Assembly (NCBI RefSeq): GCF_000335475.2
Contig: NZ_ANAH02000005.1
Coordinates: forward strand, 620,001 to 684,000
Source: Cystobacter fuscus DSM 2262
Lineage (GTDB): Bacteria > Myxococcota > Myxococcia > Myxococcales > Myxococcaceae
Length of the DNA stretch: 64,000 nucleotides
Direction of reading: 5' to 3'
Below the pieces are notes generated by a model. The model ran no database searches and was not told the DNA's origin. It saw only the letters and a list, made by a program, of their open reading frames with translations. Below, piece by piece: positions 1 to 9,473 of this stretch; position 1 is the stretch's first letter; each line of letters starts with the position of its first letter. Both the position numbers and the translations under genes were made by a program.

Positions 1-2799
1 GTGGTGTTCACCGGCGTCTCCGGCTCCGGGAAGAGTTCGCTCGCGTTCGACACCCTCTACGCCGAGGGGCAGCGGCGCTACGTGGAGAGCCTGTCGGCCT
101 ATGCCCGGCAGTTCCTCGGGCAGATGGAGAAGCCGCGGTACGACACCATCCGCGGCCTGTCGCCCACCATCTCCATCGAGCAGAAGGCGGCCAGCAACAA
201 CCCCCGCTCCACCGTGGGCACCGTCACCGAAGTGCATGACTATCTGCGCGTGCTCTACGCCTCGGTGGGCGTGCAGCACTGCCCCAACTGCGGCCAGCGC
301 GTGGGCAAGCAGAGCGCCCAGCAGATCGTCGACACGCTCATGGGCTCGCCCGCGGGCACCAAGGCCATGGTGCTCGCTCCCGTGGTGAGCAACCGCAAGG
401 GCGAGCACAAGGACATCCTCACCGAGGCGCTCAAGCGCGGTTTCTCGCGCGCGCGCATCGACGGCAAGGTGAAGAGCCTGGAGGAGAAGATCGAGCTGGA
501 CAAGAAGTCCAAGCACGACATCGCGCTCATCATCGACCGGGTCACCATCAAGCCCGAGGGCAAGCAGCGGCTGACGGACTCGGTGGAGACGGCGCTGCGC
601 GAGGGCAAGGGCCTGCTCATCCTCACCAACGAGACGGGAGACCCGGCGAGCGACCGCGTCATGAGCGAGCTCAACGCGTGCCACGCCTGCGGCCTGTCCT
701 TCGGCGAGCTGTCGCCCTCCTCGTTCTCCTTCAACAACCCGCTGGGCATGTGCCCGGACTGCAACGGCCTGGGCACCAAGGCGGAGATGGACCCCGAGCG
801 CATCGTCCCGGACGGCTCGCGCACCATCCGCGAGGGCGCGGTGGAGCCGTGGGCCAACAGCATGAACCGAGGCGAGGGCTGGACGGCGGACTTCGTGGAC
901 AGTCTCGCCAGCGCCTTCGGCATCGACCTGGACACGCCCTACGCGAAGCTGCCCGCCAAGTCGAAGAAGATCCTGATGTACGGCGTGGACGGCAAGAGCT
1001 TCAACGTGAAGTGGGGCGACGGCGGCAACTACACGATGGAGTGGGAGGGGCTCGTCAACAAGCTGATGCGCAGCTTCAAGACGACCACCTCCGAGGCCGC
1101 GCGCACCTACTACCAGAAGTTCTTCAGCGACAAGCCCTGCCCCACGTGTGACGGCGCGCGCCTCAAGCCGGAGAGCCGGGCGGTGAAGGTGCATGGCCGC
1201 TCGCTCGTGGACCTCAGCCGGCTGACCATCGGGGACTCGCTGCGCTTTCTCAAGGAGCTGAAGCTCACGGAGACGGAGCGGAAGATCGCCACCGAGCTGC
1301 TCAAGGAGATCCGCAGCCGCCTGGGCTTCCTCGAGGACGTGGGCCTGAACTACCTGACGTTGGATCGCACCGCGTCCACGCTGTCCGGCGGCGAGAGCCA
1401 GCGCATCCGGCTCGCCTCGCAGATGGGCAGCGAGCTCACGGGCGTCATCTACATCCTCGACGAGCCGTCCATCGGCCTGCACCAGCGCGACAACGGCAAG
1501 CTGCTCGGCACGCTCAAGCGCCTGCGCGACCTGGGCAACTCCGTCGTCGTGGTGGAGCACGACGAGGAGACGATGGAGGAGGCGGACTACCTGGTGGACT
1601 TCGGCCCCGGCGCGGGAGAGCTGGGCGGCCAGGTGGTGGCCGCGGGCACGCCCGCCGAGGTGATGGACAACGAGAAGAGCCTCACCGGCGCGTACCTCTC
1701 CGGCCGCAAGGAGATCGAGGTGCCCGCCCAGCGCCGGGCCCCGGGCAAGAACAAGGTGACCATCCAGGGAGCCCGGGAGAACAACCTCAAGGACGTGACG
1801 GTGGACATCCCCCTGGGCCTGTTCGTGGCCGTCACGGGCGTGTCCGGCGCGGGCAAGTCCACGCTCATCAATGAAATCCTCTACCCCGCCGCGGCGCGCG
1901 CGCTCTACGAGAGCCGGGAGGTGCCGGGCAAGCACAAGGCGGTGCTCGGGCTGGAGAACCTGGACAAGGTCATCGACATCGACCAGCGGCCCATCGGACG
2001 CACGCCGCGCAGCAACCCGGCGACGTACACGAAGCTCTTCGACAGCATCCGCGAGGTGTTCGCCCTGACGCCCGAGGCACGCGCGTTCGGCTACACCGCG
2101 GGGCGCTTCTCCTTCAACATCAAGGGCGGGCGCTGCGAGGCGTGCGAGGGAGATGGCGTGAAGCTCGTGGAGATGCACTTCCTCGCGGACGTGTACGTGC
2201 CGTGCGAGGTGTGCGGCGGCAAGCGCTTCAACGAAGCCACGCTCCGGGTGCGCTACAAGGGCAAGAACATCGCCGAGGTGCTCGACATGAGCGTGCGCGA
2301 GGCGATGCAACTGTTCGCCGCGCACCGGGACATCATGCGCGTGCTCCAGACGCTGGAGGACGTGGGCCTGGGCTACATCCGGCTGGGGCAGAGCTCGCCC
2401 ACGCTGTCGGGCGGCGAGGCCCAGCGCATCAAGCTGGCGCGGGAGCTGGCGCGCGTGGCCACCGGCCGCACGCTCTACATCCTCGACGAGCCCACCACGG
2501 GCCTGCACTTCGAGGACATCCGCAAGCTGTTGCAGGTGCTCAACCGGCTGGTGGAGGCGGGCAACACGGTGCTCGTCATCGAGCACAACCTGGACGTCAT
2601 CAAGAGCGCGGACTGGGTGATCGACATGGGCCCCGAGGGTGGAGCGGGTGGAGGACAGCTGCTCGCCACGGGCACGCCGGAGCAGGTGGCCGAGGTGAAG
2701 GAGAGCTACACCGGGCGCTACCTCAAGTACGTGCTGACGAAGAAGCGACGCCACCGCGTGGGCCAGCGGCCCCCCGAGGTGGCGTCCCCCGCCGCCTAG
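1..2799 (+). CDS. uvrA: UvrA, excinuclease ABC subunit A (5' end outside window)
   Basis: DNA-damage recognition ATPase of the UvrABC nucleotide excision repair complex, which loads UvrB on damaged DNA in the cytoplasm. The visible 932 residues carry both ABC modules: Walker A GVSGSGKSS at the very start and GVSGAGKST near residue 615, with signature motifs LSGGESQRI (about 463) and LSGGEAQRI (about 803). Two CxxC...CxxC zinc modules are visible, near HACG/CPDC and CEAC/CEVC. The family normally has about 25-35 residues before the first Walker A, and the reading frame is open at base 1, so the true start lies upstream and the first GTG here is not the start. Its TAG stop overlaps the stop of the convergent thioester-reductase gene in a shared CTAG. 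Family assignment is certain. Confidence 0.98.
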   Translation: MVFTGVSGSGKSSLAFDTLYAEGQRRYVESLSAYARQFLGQMEKPRYDTIRGLSPTISIEQKAASNNPRSTVGTVTEVHDYLRVLYASVGVQHCPNCGQRVGKQSAQQIVDTLMGSPAGTKAMVLAPVVSNRKGEHKDILTEALKRGFSRARIDGKVKSLEEKIELDKKSKHDIALIIDRVTIKPEGKQRLTDSVETALREGKGLLILTNETGDPASDRVMSELNACHACGLSFGELSPSSFSFNNPLGMCPDCNGLGTKAEMDPERIVPDGSRTIREGAVEPWANSMNRGEGWTADFVDSLASAFGIDLDTPYAKLPAKSKKILMYGVDGKSFNVKWGDGGNYTMEWEGLVNKLMRSFKTTTSEAARTYYQKFFSDKPCPTCDGARLKPESRAVKVHGRSLVDLSRLTIGDSLRFLKELKLTETERKIATELLKEIRSRLGFLEDVGLNYLTLDRTASTLSGGESQRIRLASQMGSELTGVIYILDEPSIGLHQRDNGKLLGTLKRLRDLGNSVVVVEHDEETMEEADYLVDFGPGAGELGGQVVAAGTPAEVMDNEKSLTGAYLSGRKEIEVPAQRRAPGKNKVTIQGARENNLKDVTVDIPLGLFVAVTGVSGAGKSTLINEILYPAAARALYESREVPGKHKAVLGLENLDKVIDIDQRPIGRTPRSNPATYTKLFDSIREVFALTPEARAFGYTAGRFSFNIKGGRCEACEGDGVKLVEMHFLADVYVPCEVCGGKRFNEATLRVRYKGKNIAEVLDMSVREAMQLFAAHRDIMRVLQTLEDVGLGYIRLGQSSPTLSGGEAQRIKLARELARVATGRTLYILDEPTTGLHFEDIRKLLQVLNRLVEAGNTVLVIEHNLDVIKSADWVIDMGPEGGAGGGQLLATGTPEQVAEVKESYTGRYLKYVLTKKRRHRVGQRPPEVASPAA

Positions 2800-4256
2800 C
2801 CCGCGTCCGCGCGGCGCATCGGCTCACCCACCGCCCGCGCCGCGTAGCGCACCAGCAGCTCCGGCGAGAAGGCGGGACAGCCCACGCCGTGGGCCTTCAG
2901 GTCCGCCTGAGTCTGCTCGCAGCCGAGGATCGCCACGCGGTCGCGCGCCAGGCGGTCGAGGATCGTCTTTCCATCCTCGGCGTTGGGCGTGAAGAGCGGG
3001 CGGACGGGAGCGAGCGCGTTGGGCTCCCGCCGATCGATCGCGCCGAGCAGCATCCGCAGCCACTCCGCGACGGGAACCAGGCGGAGGGGGTAGCCCTGGG
3101 AGTCGAGCTGCTTCACGAAGTAGTTCCAGGTGATCGGCGCGGGGTGACTCATGTGGAAGATCTTCCCGAGGGAAGACCCCTGGAGCGACAGGCGGATGAT
3201 GCCGCGGCTCACGCAGTCGACGGGGACGGCGGCCATCTCGTGGTCCCAGTCCGGCGCGGCGCCCAGTTGGATGCACCCCTCGAGCATCAGTCGGTACAGG
3301 TCCGTGGCTTCCCACGCCCCGGTGGCGGAGTGTCCCGTGAGGAAGGGCGTGCGGTAGATGGTGACGGGCAGACCACGGCCGCGCGCCTCGACGACGAGCT
3401 GCTCCGCGACCCACTTGGTCTCCTCGTAGCCGAGCGCCATCGGCCCGCAGGGGCCCACCGGCGTCGACTCACTCACCGTGGCCCTCGCGTGTTGCAGTCC
3501 GCAGAAGACGCCGAGCGTCGAGATGTAGTGGAACTCCTTGGTGCGGCCCGCGCAGGCGAAGCGAAGTGCCTCCTCGGTGCCGATGACGTTCGAGGGCTTG
3601 AGCGTCGTGTAGGGGTAGAGGAAGTTGATCCACGCCGCGCAGTGGTGGACGACCCCGACGCGCGACGCGAGCTCCTCGTACTCCTTCACGGAGAGCCCGA
3701 AGCGCGGCTGCGAGACGTCCCCCACGATGGCGCGGACGCGGCGCAGGCGATCACCCAGGGGCAGACCGCGGCGCTCCATGCTCTTCGCCACGCGGGTAAG
3801 GGCCGCGTTGGCGTCCTCGGCGCGGACGAGACAGTGGATCACCGCGTCTGTCTGGTCGAGAAGTTCATCGAGCAGGTGGCTGCCCAGGAAGCCCGTGGCG
3901 CCCGTGAGGAGAATGTCCTTCGAACCCGTGGCCCGAAGGGAGGACGGAACGACGTCCGCGGCGAGCACCACGTCCGCCTCCACGGGCGTCGACTCCTTGG
4001 CGCCCTCCGCTGGCGAGAGGGAATAGGCCCGGTAGAGATCGCCCAGCGTCCGGATGCTCGTCACGTCGACCCCGCCCTGGGTGAACGGGGCCACCTTGCA
4101 TTCGTCATCCAGGGTGACGATCACCCGCGCCATGGACATGGAGTCGAGTCCGAGCGTGGACAGCTTCGTCTCGTCGGCGGTCGATTCGAGCTTCCGTCCG
4201 TCCTCCGAGAGGACTTCATTGATGACCTTGCATACCGCGTCTTTGATTTTCAACAT
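2796..4256 (-). CDS. Acyl carrier protein-thioester reductase didomain protein
   Basis: The 486-residue protein starts with a carrier domain (residues 1-80, phosphopantetheine serine in GLDSMSM). This is followed by a Lys2/CAR-type thioester reductase domain with the NAD(P) motif GATGFLG, a YIST segment and the YxxxK pair in GYEETKW. Such R domains release a carrier-bound acyl thioester as aldehyde or alcohol using NADPH. The ATG at 4256 was chosen because it gives the canonical ACP start; the longer reading frame upstream merely runs antiparallel-free through the SDR gene in another frame. The start overlaps the SDR stop by 7 nt, so the two are probably translationally coupled. With the adenylation and SDR genes it forms an A / SDR / T-R set that parallels a carboxylic acid reductase split into parts (inference). 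The substrate is unknown. Confidence 0.9.
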   Translation of the reverse strand: MLKIKDAVCKVINEVLSEDGRKLESTADETKLSTLGLDSMSMARVIVTLDDECKVAPFTQGGVDVTSIRTLGDLYRAYSLSPAEGAKESTPVEADVVLAADVVPSSLRATGSKDILLTGATGFLGSHLLDELLDQTDAVIHCLVRAEDANAALTRVAKSMERRGLPLGDRLRRVRAIVGDVSQPRFGLSVKEYEELASRVGVVHHCAAWINFLYPYTTLKPSNVIGTEEALRFACAGRTKEFHYISTLGVFCGLQHARATVSESTPVGPCGPMALGYEETKWVAEQLVVEARGRGLPVTIYRTPFLTGHSATGAWEATDLYRLMLEGCIQLGAAPDWDHEMAAVPVDCVSRGIIRLSLQGSSLGKIFHMSHPAPITWNYFVKQLDSQGYPLRLVPVAEWLRMLLGAIDRREPNALAPVRPLFTPNAEDGKTILDRLARDRVAILGCEQTQADLKAHGVGCPAFSPELLVRYAARAVGEPMRRADAG

Positions 4257-4984
4257 GTCAGTCCTCCATCGACCAGGAGCGTTTGCCCGGTGATGAACCC
4301 GGCCGCCGGGGACATCAGGAAACGAATCACGCCGACCATCTCCTCGATGTGGCCAACGCGCTTGAGCGGCGTGCGCTCGACGATTTTCTTGACCTGATCC
4401 GAATCGAGCAGCGCCGTGCTCATCGCGCTCTCGAAATAGCCGAGCGCGACCGAGTTGACGCGAATGCCTTGCGAGCCGACCTCTCGCGCGAGCCCGCGCG
4501 TGAAGCCATCCACGGCGGCCTTGGTCGCCCCATACGCCGCGACGCCCTTGATGCCGCGCACGGCGGAGACGGACGAGACATTGATGATGATGCCCTTGCG
4601 CGCGCGAACCATGCCGGACAGACACGTCTGCGACAGGTTCATGACCGCTTCCACGTTCACCGCGAGGGCCTTGTGCATGTCGTTTCTCTTCGTGAAGAGA
4701 AACAGCCCATCGGTGGCGAACGCCGCGTTGTTGACGAGCGTGCCGACCGGGCCGAACCGGCGCGTGCACTCGGCGACGAAGCGGTCCAGCCTCGGCGCGT
4801 CGGTGATGTCGCACTCCTCCCAGTAGAAGCGGTCCGGATGTCCGGCCAGGCAGCCGTCGATGAAGGGTGTCTTGCCACGGCTGAAGGTCGCGACCGGGTA
4901 GCCGTCCGCGAGCAGGGCGCGCACCAGGTGCTCGCCCAGACCACGGCTTCCACCACTCACGATGACGAGGGTTTTCTCAGACAT
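4250..4984 (-). CDS. SDR-family oxidoreductase, FabG-like
   Basis: A 244-residue classical short-chain dehydrogenase. It has the nucleotide motif GGSRGLGEH at residues 11-19, NNAA near 87, the catalytic serine in NVSSVSA and the YGATK catalytic pair (about 150-154), and it ends in a typical DGG segment. The family uses NAD(P)H to reduce carbonyls, often 3-oxoacyl-ACP. The gene sits between the adenylation and ACP-reductase genes and overlaps both (8 nt upstream, 7 nt downstream). It probably acts on the same carrier-bound or released intermediate, for example reducing a keto group or the aldehyde product. That role is inferred from context only. Confidence 0.92.
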   Translation of the reverse strand: MSEKTLVIVSGGSRGLGEHLVRALLADGYPVATFSRGKTPFIDGCLAGHPDRFYWEECDITDAPRLDRFVAECTRRFGPVGTLVNNAAFATDGLFLFTKRNDMHKALAVNVEAVMNLSQTCLSGMVRARKGIIINVSSVSAVRGIKGVAAYGATKAAVDGFTRGLAREVGSQGIRVNSVALGYFESAMSTALLDSDQVKKIVERTPLKRVGHIEEMVGVIRFLMSPAAGFITGQTLLVDGGLTC

Positions 4985-6329
4985 GAGCCGTCCTGGTGCG
5001 CGCCTTCTTCATGCGCTCATTGGAGAGATCACTCTCCGTGACCGTCACGACCGCGGGGATCTTGAAGGCATCCAGTTTGTCCTTGCAGAACTCGCGCACC
5101 CGCTTGCGGACCTCGTCAACGGGCTCGGGCCGGGCGAGCCGCACCGTCGCCACGACGACCTGTCCGACGAGGGGGCTCGCCCTGCCCTGCACGAGCACGT
5201 CCTTGACGTTGGGCACGCCGAGGATGACGTTCTCCACCTCCTGGGGAAAGACCTTCTGGCCGCCGACGTTGATGAGCTCGGACTGTCGGCCGAGGACGCG
5301 CACGTAGTCGCCGCGCACCTCGACCGCGTCGCCCGTATCCATCCACCCCTCGGCGTCGAATGGCGAGGGCGCGTTGAGGTAGCCGAGCATCGCCATCTTC
5401 GTGCGGATACGCAGCGTGCCCCCTTCGACCTTCGCCTCGTACCCCGCGCCGCCGATCTGAATCCACAGCGAGTCATCGGACTCGGAGCGCGTGGCGAGCG
5501 CGCCGAGCTCGCTGAGGCCATAGGTCTGCTTGATGCGCACGCCTGGCAGGGCGCGGTGCACCGCCCGGAGCGTCGACTCGGGCATGGGCTCGGTGCCGTA
5601 GGTGATCAGCTCGAGCGACGAGAGATCGTAGCGCTGGTGCGCCTCGGCGAGCAGCATGACGTTCAGGAACGTGGGCGTCGTGGGCAGGAGTTCGACGCGG
5701 TGTTCTTGAATCAACGCGCAGATCGCATCCGGAGTGCGGCCCTCGGGAGCGACCAACGTTCCGCCGCCGGTGAGGATGCCGAACAACGTGTTGATGCCAC
5801 CGGCGTGATCGAGCAACAGGAAGCTCAGCGTGCGGCGGGGAGCTCGTGGGCGCGCGAACTTCTCGAGGATCCGGTCGACCGCGTGCAACATGGCCTTGGG
5901 CGCCCCGCTCGTCCCGGAGGAGAAGAAGACGATGCCCGCGCGCCCGTCGGAGCGCAGTTGCGCCAGGAGGGGATTCGCCTCGCCCCGCCACGGCACCCGG
6001 CTCAGGCTCCACGTGTCGTCTTCGTTGAAGTCGAAGAGGCGGGTGACCTGGGCGATCTCGAACCACGAGGCGTGCTGCGCGTGTGCTGATCTGCCGAAGG
6101 GAACGGCGATGCAGCGGTTGTCGGTGAGCGCGATCAGGAGAGCCACTGTGTTGGGGGAAAAATCTCCGCGAAGTGCCACGCACTCGCCCGGAGCGATCCC
6201 TTCCGACGTCAGCAACGTCGTGAACGCGTTGGCGCGTTCGCACAGCTCGGCATAACTTATCGTTGATCCGCGAAAGACGAGTGCGGGCTTGGACCCGAAT
6301 TGCTCGAGCCGTGCCTTCAAGTTAGACAT
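4977..6329 (-). CDS. AMP-dependent acyl/aryl ligase (stand-alone adenylation enzyme)
   Basis: A 450-residue ANL-superfamily enzyme that would activate a carboxylate as acyl-AMP and pass it to a thiol, here probably the carrier domain encoded two genes downstream. It shows the P-loop-like FSSGTSGAPK (about 141-150), YGLSELG, GWMDTGD and the hinge segment GRQSELINVGGQK. A C-terminal lysine candidate lies in NERMKKART. It is shorter than typical CAR or NRPS A domains (about 500-550), mainly at the N-terminus. It is the first gene of the three-gene minus-strand operon, and its 3' end overlaps the SDR start by 8 nt. No strong Shine-Dalgarno is seen before the ATG at 6329. The substrate cannot be read from the sequence. 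Confidence 0.9.
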   Translation of the reverse strand: MSNLKARLEQFGSKPALVFRGSTISYAELCERANAFTTLLTSEGIAPGECVALRGDFSPNTVALLIALTDNRCIAVPFGRSAHAQHASWFEIAQVTRLFDFNEDDTWSLSRVPWRGEANPLLAQLRSDGRAGIVFFSSGTSGAPKAMLHAVDRILEKFARPRAPRRTLSFLLLDHAGGINTLFGILTGGGTLVAPEGRTPDAICALIQEHRVELLPTTPTFLNVMLLAEAHQRYDLSSLELITYGTEPMPESTLRAVHRALPGVRIKQTYGLSELGALATRSESDDSLWIQIGGAGYEAKVEGGTLRIRTKMAMLGYLNAPSPFDAEGWMDTGDAVEVRGDYVRVLGRQSELINVGGQKVFPQEVENVILGVPNVKDVLVQGRASPLVGQVVVATVRLARPEPVDEVRKRVREFCKDKLDAFKIPAVVTVTESDLSNERMKKARTRTAHV

Positions 6330-7051
6330 ATCGATGATGGAAAAACGCGCTCAATTGAATCGCGAGAGGAACGAGCGAGCCCAATGGACGCTCGTACGGG
6401 AACGGCCGTATCGCCGGGGTGACTGTGGCGCACGATCTCTCGTGGGTCAAGGTGAGCAGACGCGGAGTTCTCGGGAGTGTGGCGCTGCTGCTCGGGATTC
6501 AACATCACAACTCCCGAGAAGGCTTTCGCGAGGGTCCACCGGCCCCGCGCCGTCCTTCACCAGGGTTGAAACCTCTCATGCCTTCGTGGATGTGGATTCC
6601 CTTTATCCCTGACAGTCGTGGATTGGCATCCAATCCGAGCACCCACGCATCAGGGAGGACGGAAACACAGACGCCGCGAGTCACCGGCCCGATGGAAGTG
6701 GAATGGGGAAGAGGGCGCAAACGCATCGACTTCAGCGGGGCACGACCCTTGTCCCGCGGTACGCTCTCCCCGCACCGTGAGGCCGCCGCGGCCCAGCCTC
6801 CAGGTGTCACTGCGCCTGCCATGCGAGGCGCGGTCCCTGGACGCGCGGGTGGCGCTTGCGTGCCCTCCCGACCCCCACCGGGCCCCACGAAAAATCCGTG
6901 AATAAACTCCGGGGGCGGAACGTCGGGCCCCCTGCGGGGCTTTCGCCTATGTTCCGGGAGGGGCTCGGTCCGAGCGTGCCAGCGGCACGCTTGTTATCTT
7001 CATGTCAAGAGAGGGCCGTGCGGCACCGGCCCCTCATACCGGAGTGGGACC
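6330..7051. other. Intergenic region between divergent genes
   Basis: This 722-bp stretch separates the adenylation operon (minus) from the secreted-protein gene (plus). Several open frames cross it on both strands, but none has a convincing start, family motif or secretion signal. A short GC hairpin GCCCC-CTGC-GGGGC followed by TTT lies at 6927-6943. It could end a short plus-strand transcript but is too weak to call as a terminator. Promoters for both flanking units should lie here; none could be assigned with confidence. Confidence 0.4.
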
Positions 7052-7930
7052 ATGTGGAAACAAGTAGGATTGGTTCTAACCGTCGCGGCTGTTGGACTCG
7101 GCTCGGGCGAGGCGGAGGCGCGCTTCGGCAAGCGCTCGACGCCTCCGCCGTCCTCGTCTCCCGGCAATGGAGGAAGCCCCTCCCGGCCTGGAGGAGGTTA
7201 CTGGGGAGGAAATCCCTCCTATTACGGCAATCCGCAGGGGTATTACGCCCATTACGGGTACCCGTGGGCCAGCTACTACTATTTCGATCCGGCCTGGGCG
7301 TGGCCCTTCCTGGGCGTCGGCCTGCCAAGCTACGGCCGGTACTATGGGTACAGCGCGGCGTGGCGGCGACTGCGTCCGCCGCCTCCCCCTTCCGCGCAGG
7401 AGATGTCGACCCCGCCCGCCCAGCTCGACCTGAAGGTGGATACGGGCGCCGTGGCGAATGGCTACTCGGTGGGGCTGGGGTTGAATGTGGACGGGCAGCG
7501 GTTCGGCTTCGGGACGAGGCTGGACCTGTTCAACCTGGCCGCGGAAGAAGGCATGGGGCGTGACTCCATTGCCCTGTTCTCGCTCGGGCCCAGCTTCCTG
7601 CTGGTCAACAGCGACCGGGTGAAGTGGCGGTTGACCGGAGGCCTGGACGCGGCGTTCGCGCCGGACATCACCATGATCGGACCAGGCCTGGGAACGAGCG
7701 CCCGCCTGAAGGTCGCGGGACCGCTCAAGCTGGAGGCCTCCGCCCACTGGACGCCGCTGCCGTACGTGCAGCTCAGCGGGGATGCCGGCGTGGGGGTGGA
7801 CCTGGGAAGCGTCTTGCGGCTGCGGGCGGGCTACCGAGCCACCTACCTCAATGATCAGGGACTGGTGGACGGCATCGTCAACCGCGACCTGTTCGCGGGG
7901 CCCTTCGTCGGGCTGTCGTTGGCGCCCTGA
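7052..7930 (+). CDS. Exported Gly/Tyr/Pro-rich protein with C-terminal beta-barrel-like region, unknown function
   Basis: A 292-residue protein with a signal peptide (about residues 1-23, cleavage after AEA). A low-complexity segment rich in Gly, Pro, Tyr and Trp follows (about 25-110). The C-terminal part (about 125-292) alternates polar and hydrophobic residues with many glycines and ends near a turn, like an outer-membrane beta-barrel or translocated beta-sheet protein. GGAG 8 nt before the ATG supports the start. I recognise no named family. The likely location is the periplasm or outer membrane. It is flanked by the POT transporter gene on the same strand with 75 nt between them, so co-transcription is possible. 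Confidence 0.75.
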   Translation: MWKQVGLVLTVAAVGLGSGEAEARFGKRSTPPPSSSPGNGGSPSRPGGGYWGGNPSYYGNPQGYYAHYGYPWASYYYFDPAWAWPFLGVGLPSYGRYYGYSAAWRRLRPPPPPSAQEMSTPPAQLDLKVDTGAVANGYSVGLGLNVDGQRFGFGTRLDLFNLAAEEGMGRDSIALFSLGPSFLLVNSDRVKWRLTGGLDAAFAPDITMIGPGLGTSARLKVAGPLKLEASAHWTPLPYVQLSGDAGVGVDLGSVLRLRAGYRATYLNDQGLVDGIVNRDLFAGPFVGLSLAP

Positions 7931-8005
7931 GCCCGGGTTGTGCCGGGGTGGGCGGTGGAGTAGGCAGGGAGGTTGGACCCCCTACCGGCAAGGCACTCCC
8001 CGCCC

Positions 8006-9466
8006 ATGGCCCGCACGCCCAGCGCTCCATCCTCGGACCGATTCCCGCCTCAGATTCCCTACATCATCGGCAACGAGGCCTGTGAGCGCTTCAGCTTCTA
8101 CGGGATGAGGAACATCCTCACGGTGTTCCTCATCGACTATCTGCTGCGCAACGCCGTGCCCGACGAGGGCGCGCGCTCGGCTCAAGCCAAGAGCCTGATG
8201 CACCTGTTCATGGCGGGCGTGTACTTCTGCCCGCTGCTGGGCGGCTACCTCGCGGATCGCTGGTTCGGCAAGTACAAGGTCATCCTCTGGCTGAGCCTCG
8301 TGTACTGCCTGGGCCACGCGTGCCTGGCGCTCTTCGAGAACAACGCCACGGGCTTCTACACGGGCCTGGTGCTCATCTCCCTGGGCAGCGGCGGCATCAA
8401 GCCGTGCGTGAGCGCCATGGTGGGTGACCAGTTCACCGCGAACAACAAGCACCTGGTGAAGAAGGTCTTCGCCATCTTCTACTGGACCATCAACTTCGGC
8501 TCCTTCTTCGCCTCGCTGACCATCCCCCTGACGCTCAAGCACCTGGGGCCCGCGGTGGCGTTCGGCATCCCGGGCGTGTTGATGTTCGTGGCCACGGTCA
8601 TCTTCTGGAGCGGCCGCAAGCACTACGTGGTGGTGCCCCCCACCGGGCCTAACCCCCACTCCTTCCACAAGGTCGTCGGCTCCGCGCTGCGCCACCGGGG
8701 CCAGGGGGGCCACTGGCTCGACGGCGCCACGCGCGAGCACCCCGCCGAGGCCGTGGAGGGCGCCAAGGCCGTGCTGCGCATCAGCGGACTGCTGCTGCCC
8801 ACCATCCCCTTCTTCTGGATGCTCTTCGACCAGAAGGCGTCCACCTGGGTCATCCAGGCGCGCGCCATGGATCCCCAGGTGGGCCCCATCACCTTCCAGC
8901 CCAGCCAGATGCAGTTCATCAACCCCGCGCTGGTGATGATCCTCATCCCCCTGCTGGTGGGCGTGGTGTATCCCGCCTTCCAGCGGGCGGGCTGGGAGCT
9001 CACCCCCTTGCGCCGCATGCCGCTCGGGCTCGCGGTGGGGGCGTTCTCCTACGCCATCGCGGGCTACTTCCAGGTGGTGATGGAGCGGGGCACCGTGCTC
9101 AACATCTCCTGGCAGCTCCTGCCCTACATCGTCCTCACGCTGTCGGAGATCCTCGTGTCCACCACGGGCCTCGAGTTCGCCTACACCCAGGCGCCGCGCG
9201 AGATGAAGGGCATCATCCAGAGCTTGTGGCTGCTCACCACCACGCTCGCCAACGTGGCGGTGGCCATCGCCTCCGCGCTCAACGTCTTCAGCGGAGCGGG
9301 CCAGTTCTTCTTCTACGGAGGGCTCGCGCTGCTGGCCGCCGGGGCCATGGCCTTCATGGCCCGCCACTACCAGGTGCGCGACTACTACCAGCAGGACGTG
9401 GGGGGCAGCGTGCCGGATCGCGCGCAGCCCCCTCCCTCCCTCGCGGACAACTCGAAGGCGCTGTAG
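8006..9466 (+). CDS. POT-family proton-dependent oligopeptide transporter
   Basis: An inner-membrane symporter of about 486 residues that takes up di- and tripeptides with protons. The PTR2 signature is present: NEACERFSFYG near residue 18 (ExxERFxYYG class) and FYWTINFGSFF near 155. About 12-14 hydrophobic segments run through the protein. The start was set at the ATG 8006; a TTG at 7973 is in frame, but neither has a strong Shine-Dalgarno. The gene converges on a second POT gene with only 7 bp between the stops. Having two paralogs side by side fits a proteolytic predator that feeds on peptides (inference). Confidence 0.93.
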   Translation: MARTPSAPSSDRFPPQIPYIIGNEACERFSFYGMRNILTVFLIDYLLRNAVPDEGARSAQAKSLMHLFMAGVYFCPLLGGYLADRWFGKYKVILWLSLVYCLGHACLALFENNATGFYTGLVLISLGSGGIKPCVSAMVGDQFTANNKHLVKKVFAIFYWTINFGSFFASLTIPLTLKHLGPAVAFGIPGVLMFVATVIFWSGRKHYVVVPPTGPNPHSFHKVVGSALRHRGQGGHWLDGATREHPAEAVEGAKAVLRISGLLLPTIPFFWMLFDQKASTWVIQARAMDPQVGPITFQPSQMQFINPALVMILIPLLVGVVYPAFQRAGWELTPLRRMPLGLAVGAFSYAIAGYFQVVMERGTVLNISWQLLPYIVLTLSEILVSTTGLEFAYTQAPREMKGIIQSLWLLTTTLANVAVAIASALNVFSGAGQFFFYGGLALLAAGAMAFMARHYQVRDYYQQDVGGSVPDRAQPPPSLADNSKAL

Positions 9467-9473
9467 CGCCCGC

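Noticed and set aside
6618-6905. Small plus-strand open frame before a short GC hairpin at 6927-6943
   Set aside because: No start with a ribosome-binding site, no family motif, and the composition is like the other shadow frames; kept only as a note.
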